DNA from: Epiperipatus broadwayi
Lineage: Eukaryota > Onychophora > Udeonychophora > Euonychophora > Peripatidae
Assembly: GCA_028023455.1 (NCBI GenBank)
Contig: JAQFVV010012416.1
Span: 8,313,967 to 8,377,966, forward strand
Reading direction: 5' to 3'
Length of the DNA: 64,000 nt
Part shown: in pieces, positions 60,579 to 64,000 of the stretch
How the letters are laid out: every line of letters begins with the position of its first letter
Numbering within the stretch: the first letter of the stretch is position 1
Notes under the pieces: generated by a model
What the model was told of the DNA's origin: nothing
The model's input: the letters and a program-made list of their open reading frames with translations, nothing else
Database searches by the model: none
Position numbers and translations under genes: made by a program

Positions 60579-60674
60579 GTATGTGTGTGTGTGTCAAAGC
60601 ATTGACTGAGAAGTGAACCCAGGCCCGCTGCTTGGAAAGCAGCTATGCTAATCGCTAGGCCACCAACGCTTGAC
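60533..60674 (-). mobile_element. tRNA-Gly-like SINE with 12-bp TSD and dinucleotide tail
   Basis: Perfect 12-bp repeats AGAAATAAAGTT at 60521-60532 and 60675-60686. On the minus strand the head folds as a near-complete tRNA. The acceptor is GCGTTGG/TCAATGC (two wobbles) and the A-box region is TGGCCTAGCGATTAGC. The anticodon stem GCTGC/GCAGC has loop TTTCCAA, giving anticodon TCC (Gly). The T arm is CTGGG-TTCACTT-CTCAG. The 3' tail is a (CA)n(TA)n tract (60533-60594) instead of poly-A. Confidence 0.85.
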
Positions 60675-60686
60675 AGAAATAAAGTT

Positions 60687-62539
60687 TGTTTCAGAAAAGC
60701 ATTGTGTAATCTGAGGATATGTGATGAGTTTTTGCTTTTAAAAAAATAAAGATCTATATATATATGAGGTTCATTAAAAACCAGTCAACACTTAGATTTT
60801 ATATTTAGTCACAGAGGCTATTGCTGACATATCTTGATGTTTGGAAGGCTGATTATATATATATATATATAAAGAAAGGTGTATTGGTCAAAGTTTTATA
60901 TCTAGAAGTGCAGTCAAAATAAATTGGTGATTGAAATAAGAATTTACTAAGTGGAAGTAGAATTATATAATAATGTTTTTGCTCATTTTCGTCATTGACT
61001 TTTACTTTCCTTATAATGTTTTATTGCAACACATTATACTTTAAACTCTTTTCTCCGTCCCTATCTTTCTCTTTCTCTCTTATTCTCTCCCTATTATAAT
61101 GAATGGGCTGTCTTATAGCACATAACATAGTGAATGTATAACCTCAATATGTGTACATATGTATTTAATGTTTTAAAAAATGAACACAGACAAAACTTAT
61201 TTCTATAAATATTCAAAATAAAATTTAGAATGACTTAAATATTATTTAATTAAGTAATAAATTATTTAAAATTAAATATTTGAAAAAAATTCAAACACAA
61301 ATGGATTATTTAATTTATTTTTCATTTTGACAAAAAGCTAAATTTTTAATATACCAAAGAAAGCTATTTTTGTATAATCAAAAATATACTTTTAAAAGAC
61401 ATGTTATTATAAAAGTTAATTTTACTATGTTTATACTTAAAAAGGATTAGGAAGAAAATGCAATTATAAAACCTAAACCTATTTTGTAATGGTATGTAAG
61501 CTGAACAATAATAATCATTATACTATAATTACAATCTTATTTTTTTATTAATTAAAAACAGAAAAATATTTAATTTTAGTTAATCCTGCAAACCAATCTA
61601 TAATTTTTTTTAATATATCTATAAATATGTAACGGAAGTTTGATTAAAGTGATTAAATAGAAAAATTGTTGCTGTCTCCACGTTGATCAAGTTCGGGGTT
61701 ACTAAAGAATCATGTGTGTGCCCTTATAGGGGCTCATAGCTCAATATATGTGTAGTATGCATCACTTACAATATAATGCTCAGATCATATAAAAGCTAAA
61801 TATTAATGTAAAATAATACTCATACAGAATTTAAATATAAAATGTTAACAATATTTATTGCACAAAGTATACTTTCGCCATTTTCACAACTGCTGAAAAG
61901 ACTTTTTACTGATTTGAATTCTATTACTTTTTTTAGTTCACTACATATTCATTTTGTGTAGTGAACAACACCTCTTTTATTTTGTATTTGTGATCATTTC
62001 TCTCTTTGCATACAATGCTGACAGCACTTGGATCATAGCTGTGGCCATGTTTCTCTTGTGATTAAAAAATACAGATGAATTAGATGCTTTCAGCTTAATG
62101 AAAGTCGTAATCAGTTGAATTTTCTAATCCTGATTCACCAAAATATTTTTAGAAAGTGATCTATATGTGATCCTAGTTCACTAGCTTATACAAGCAGGTG
62201 AAGAAAACAAGAATTTACTAGAACAAATGCTATTTTACATGTAAAGTCTTTTTTTACATATGTTAAAAAAACATAGATAAAATTTTCTGTTGATAGAAAA
62301 CTTTATTACTATACATATATATTTTTTTAAATATGCAGCATTATTTACATGCATATAAAAGTAAATATAACAATATAAAAAAATGAATAAACAATTCTCA
62401 GTACAGTTGGACAGAAATGTCAGTGATTAAGGTTATCAAGAATTTTCACAAAATATATACTCCACAATCATATATCAAATTCTATTTCAAATATTTAAAT
62501 GGCTGCCTTCTAATAAAGGTTCAGGTTGTTTTACAATAG
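60687..62539. other. No recognised gene
   Basis: AT-rich with a TATATA tract at 60854-60872. At 61628 there is TGTAACGG, like the start of the 4839 element, but no matching end was found. Confidence 0.45.
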
Positions 62540-64000
62540 CGTGTTGAAACTGCCGGAGGGCGGGCTCAGTTTGTAAACAAAGATAAATATAATGTTGCCG
62601 GGGCCGGGTTTCTTTTCTTTTTTTTTTTTTTGTTGGCTACGTTTTTTTTATTTTTTTTGTTTATCACAACATTTATAAAAGTAATATCAAATCAAATTTT
62701 TTGTTTAAACACGTCCAAAACAAAAAAAAATAAACAAATGCATAAACAAAAAAATTACAAATAAATGAATTTACAAAAAAAAAGTACTTCATTTTTTTGG
62801 CTTTTGATTCTTTTTTTCATTATTTATATTTTCAAAGAGGACGGTGTTTGTTTGTTTTTTTTACTGTCTACGTATTTTTTGGTTGTTGTTTTTTTTTTTT
62901 GGTTGTTGTTGTTGTTTATCACATTTAAAATAAAAGTACGGCGGCTATCAAATCTATTTTGGCTACCCCAAACAACAAAAAAAAAACAAGACCAAAAAAA
63001 AAAAATGGATCGATTAAAACCAATGATTTTTAAAAACTAGTTAACTGATTTTTTGTTTGTTTTGATTTAATTCTCATTAAACCCTTTTCTATTTTCGGTT
63101 CGGTATTGTACGACAAACAAAAAATCAGCCGATTCAACTACTTCTTTTTTTTTTCGGTTTGTTTTGTTTTTATTTTGATAAATAAATCTATTGTCCATAT
63201 AACGGTAACATTTACAAGCCAAAGTCCAACTTTGGGAGAGGGGGGAAAGGTGTTTGCAATTGCTAACAGAACAGAACGCCAACAACTCGAAGATTGACCA
63301 AGTTTTGACGGTAATTCCCCCTCAAAAAACATCAATCTATATGGCAATTAAAAGCAACTTTTTGGGCTCTTCAGGCAAAAATAAAATAAAATAAAAAAAC
63401 ACAGCAGGCATGCAACTTCAATGGTGTTTTGTTTGATAAACCACCGCCGGTTCCAGCAGTCAGAGAAGAATCCTTGTTCTTTCTTTGACATTTGGCAAAA
63501 CAAGTTGTCCTATTTTTTCAGCTATTTAGTTAATCAACTCACAGTTGTTGTCACACGAAACATGACTTAGAGCGTGATTTGATGGGAAGCGCACTTTTAA
63601 CTACACTTGGCCCATTTTTTCAGCAGGAAATGGGGGGCTAGGGAAGCATGAGACTCTGCTGATAATTGTTAGTAGACCTTCCTAAAAGATGTGAGATAGA
63701 GGGGGAGGTGGTCTTAATGAATATTAAAATAGTGTCGACAATCATAATTTCAGCCACCCTCAGACAATACTGTAAACAAAAGTGAAATATGATCACTAGT
63801 CCGAAATGCTTAGCCCGAATCTGAGCTGTAAGCTGACACGATAGCTTCTGCAGCAAGATTGGCTAAATGTTCATGTTTCTGTGCATTAGCATAGAAATAA
63901 ACACAGTCAGCTGGTACCCTCCCCCGTATCAACGGACTATTTCTAGTCTTACGCGTTAGAAATACAACGTTCGATAGTGGTGGAGGCGGCCACCTAAACA
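62540..64000. other. Less AT-rich region with homopolymer runs, no element recognised
   Basis: Contains GC-rich islets (CTGCCGGAGGGCGGGCTC at about 62549-62566, 'GCCGGGGCCGGG' near 62596) and many T/A runs with TTGTTGTT. From 63200 on it contains more CpG and complex sequence. None of the repeat families above occurs here. Frames of 63-91 codons overlap on both strands and have no motif or codon bias. It could be the flank or 5' end of a gene beyond the window, but I see no splice-supported exon. Confidence 0.4.

Noticed and set aside
62765-63347. Overlapping frames of 63-91 codons at the right edge
   Set aside because: T/A-run-driven composition, frames overlap on both strands, no motif or start context.

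Overview
This looks like a strongly AT-rich intergenic or intronic stretch of an invertebrate animal genome. It has no convincing host protein-coding gene, no rRNA and no genuine tRNA gene. Three lines of evidence suggest this. Penelope-like retroelements (PLEs) with GIY-YIG endonuclease ends and RTE-type LINEs are typical metazoan repeats. tRNA-derived SINEs and (TA)n(TG)n or trinucleotide microsatellites are abundant. Every protein-like stretch is a decayed transposon. A mollusc or chelicerate would fit, but the sequence alone does not settle the species.

Layout: 1-4.8 kb carries two palindromic 'family A' elements and an (AT)n tract. 4.8-7.0 kb is a TG...CA-bounded insertion. 9.1-12.1 kb holds small foldback elements, a SINE with a 15-bp target duplication, PLE 3' ends and compound trinucleotide repeats. 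14.6-15.0 kb is a (TTC)n-(TTA)n tract. 16.2-16.8 kb is a palindromic 'family C' element made of PLE tail sequence. 17.4-19.1 kb is an RTE remnant plus a SINE. 20.4-21.9 kb is a PLE fragment followed by a (TAG)n tract. 22.7-30.6 kb is dense in palindromic elements of families A and B and in near-perfect hairpins. 34.2-38.0 kb is a family A element split by a 3-kb insertion. 41.6-42.4 kb is a TTAA-flanked piggyBac-like MITE. 47.3-56.3 kb is a nest of two RTE fragments and two head-to-head PLEs. 57.9-58.7 kb is a LINE endonuclease remnant. 60.5-60.7 kb is a SINE whose tail is a (TA)n(TG)n tract. 62.5-64 kb is less AT-rich and contains no recognised element.

The most interesting system is a set of short palindromic retroelements with hammerhead-ribozyme (HHR) motifs in both inverted arms. 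Family A is about 775-790 bp with perfect 12- and 14-bp target-site duplications. Each arm has a type-I HHR layout: stem I ACCAA/TTGGT, core CTGATGA and GAAA, a 5-bp stem II, and a minimal stem III with a palindromic loop. The arm ends in a tRNA-like B-box segment. Stem II keeps pairing between copies through compensatory changes. Family B is about 560 bp with 12-13-bp duplications and carries a second, divergent HHR-like motif whose stems also covary. Neither family encodes a protein. The PLEs in the same window are plausible sources of the enzymes that would move them, because PLE terminal repeats are known to carry HHRs, but this is an inference.
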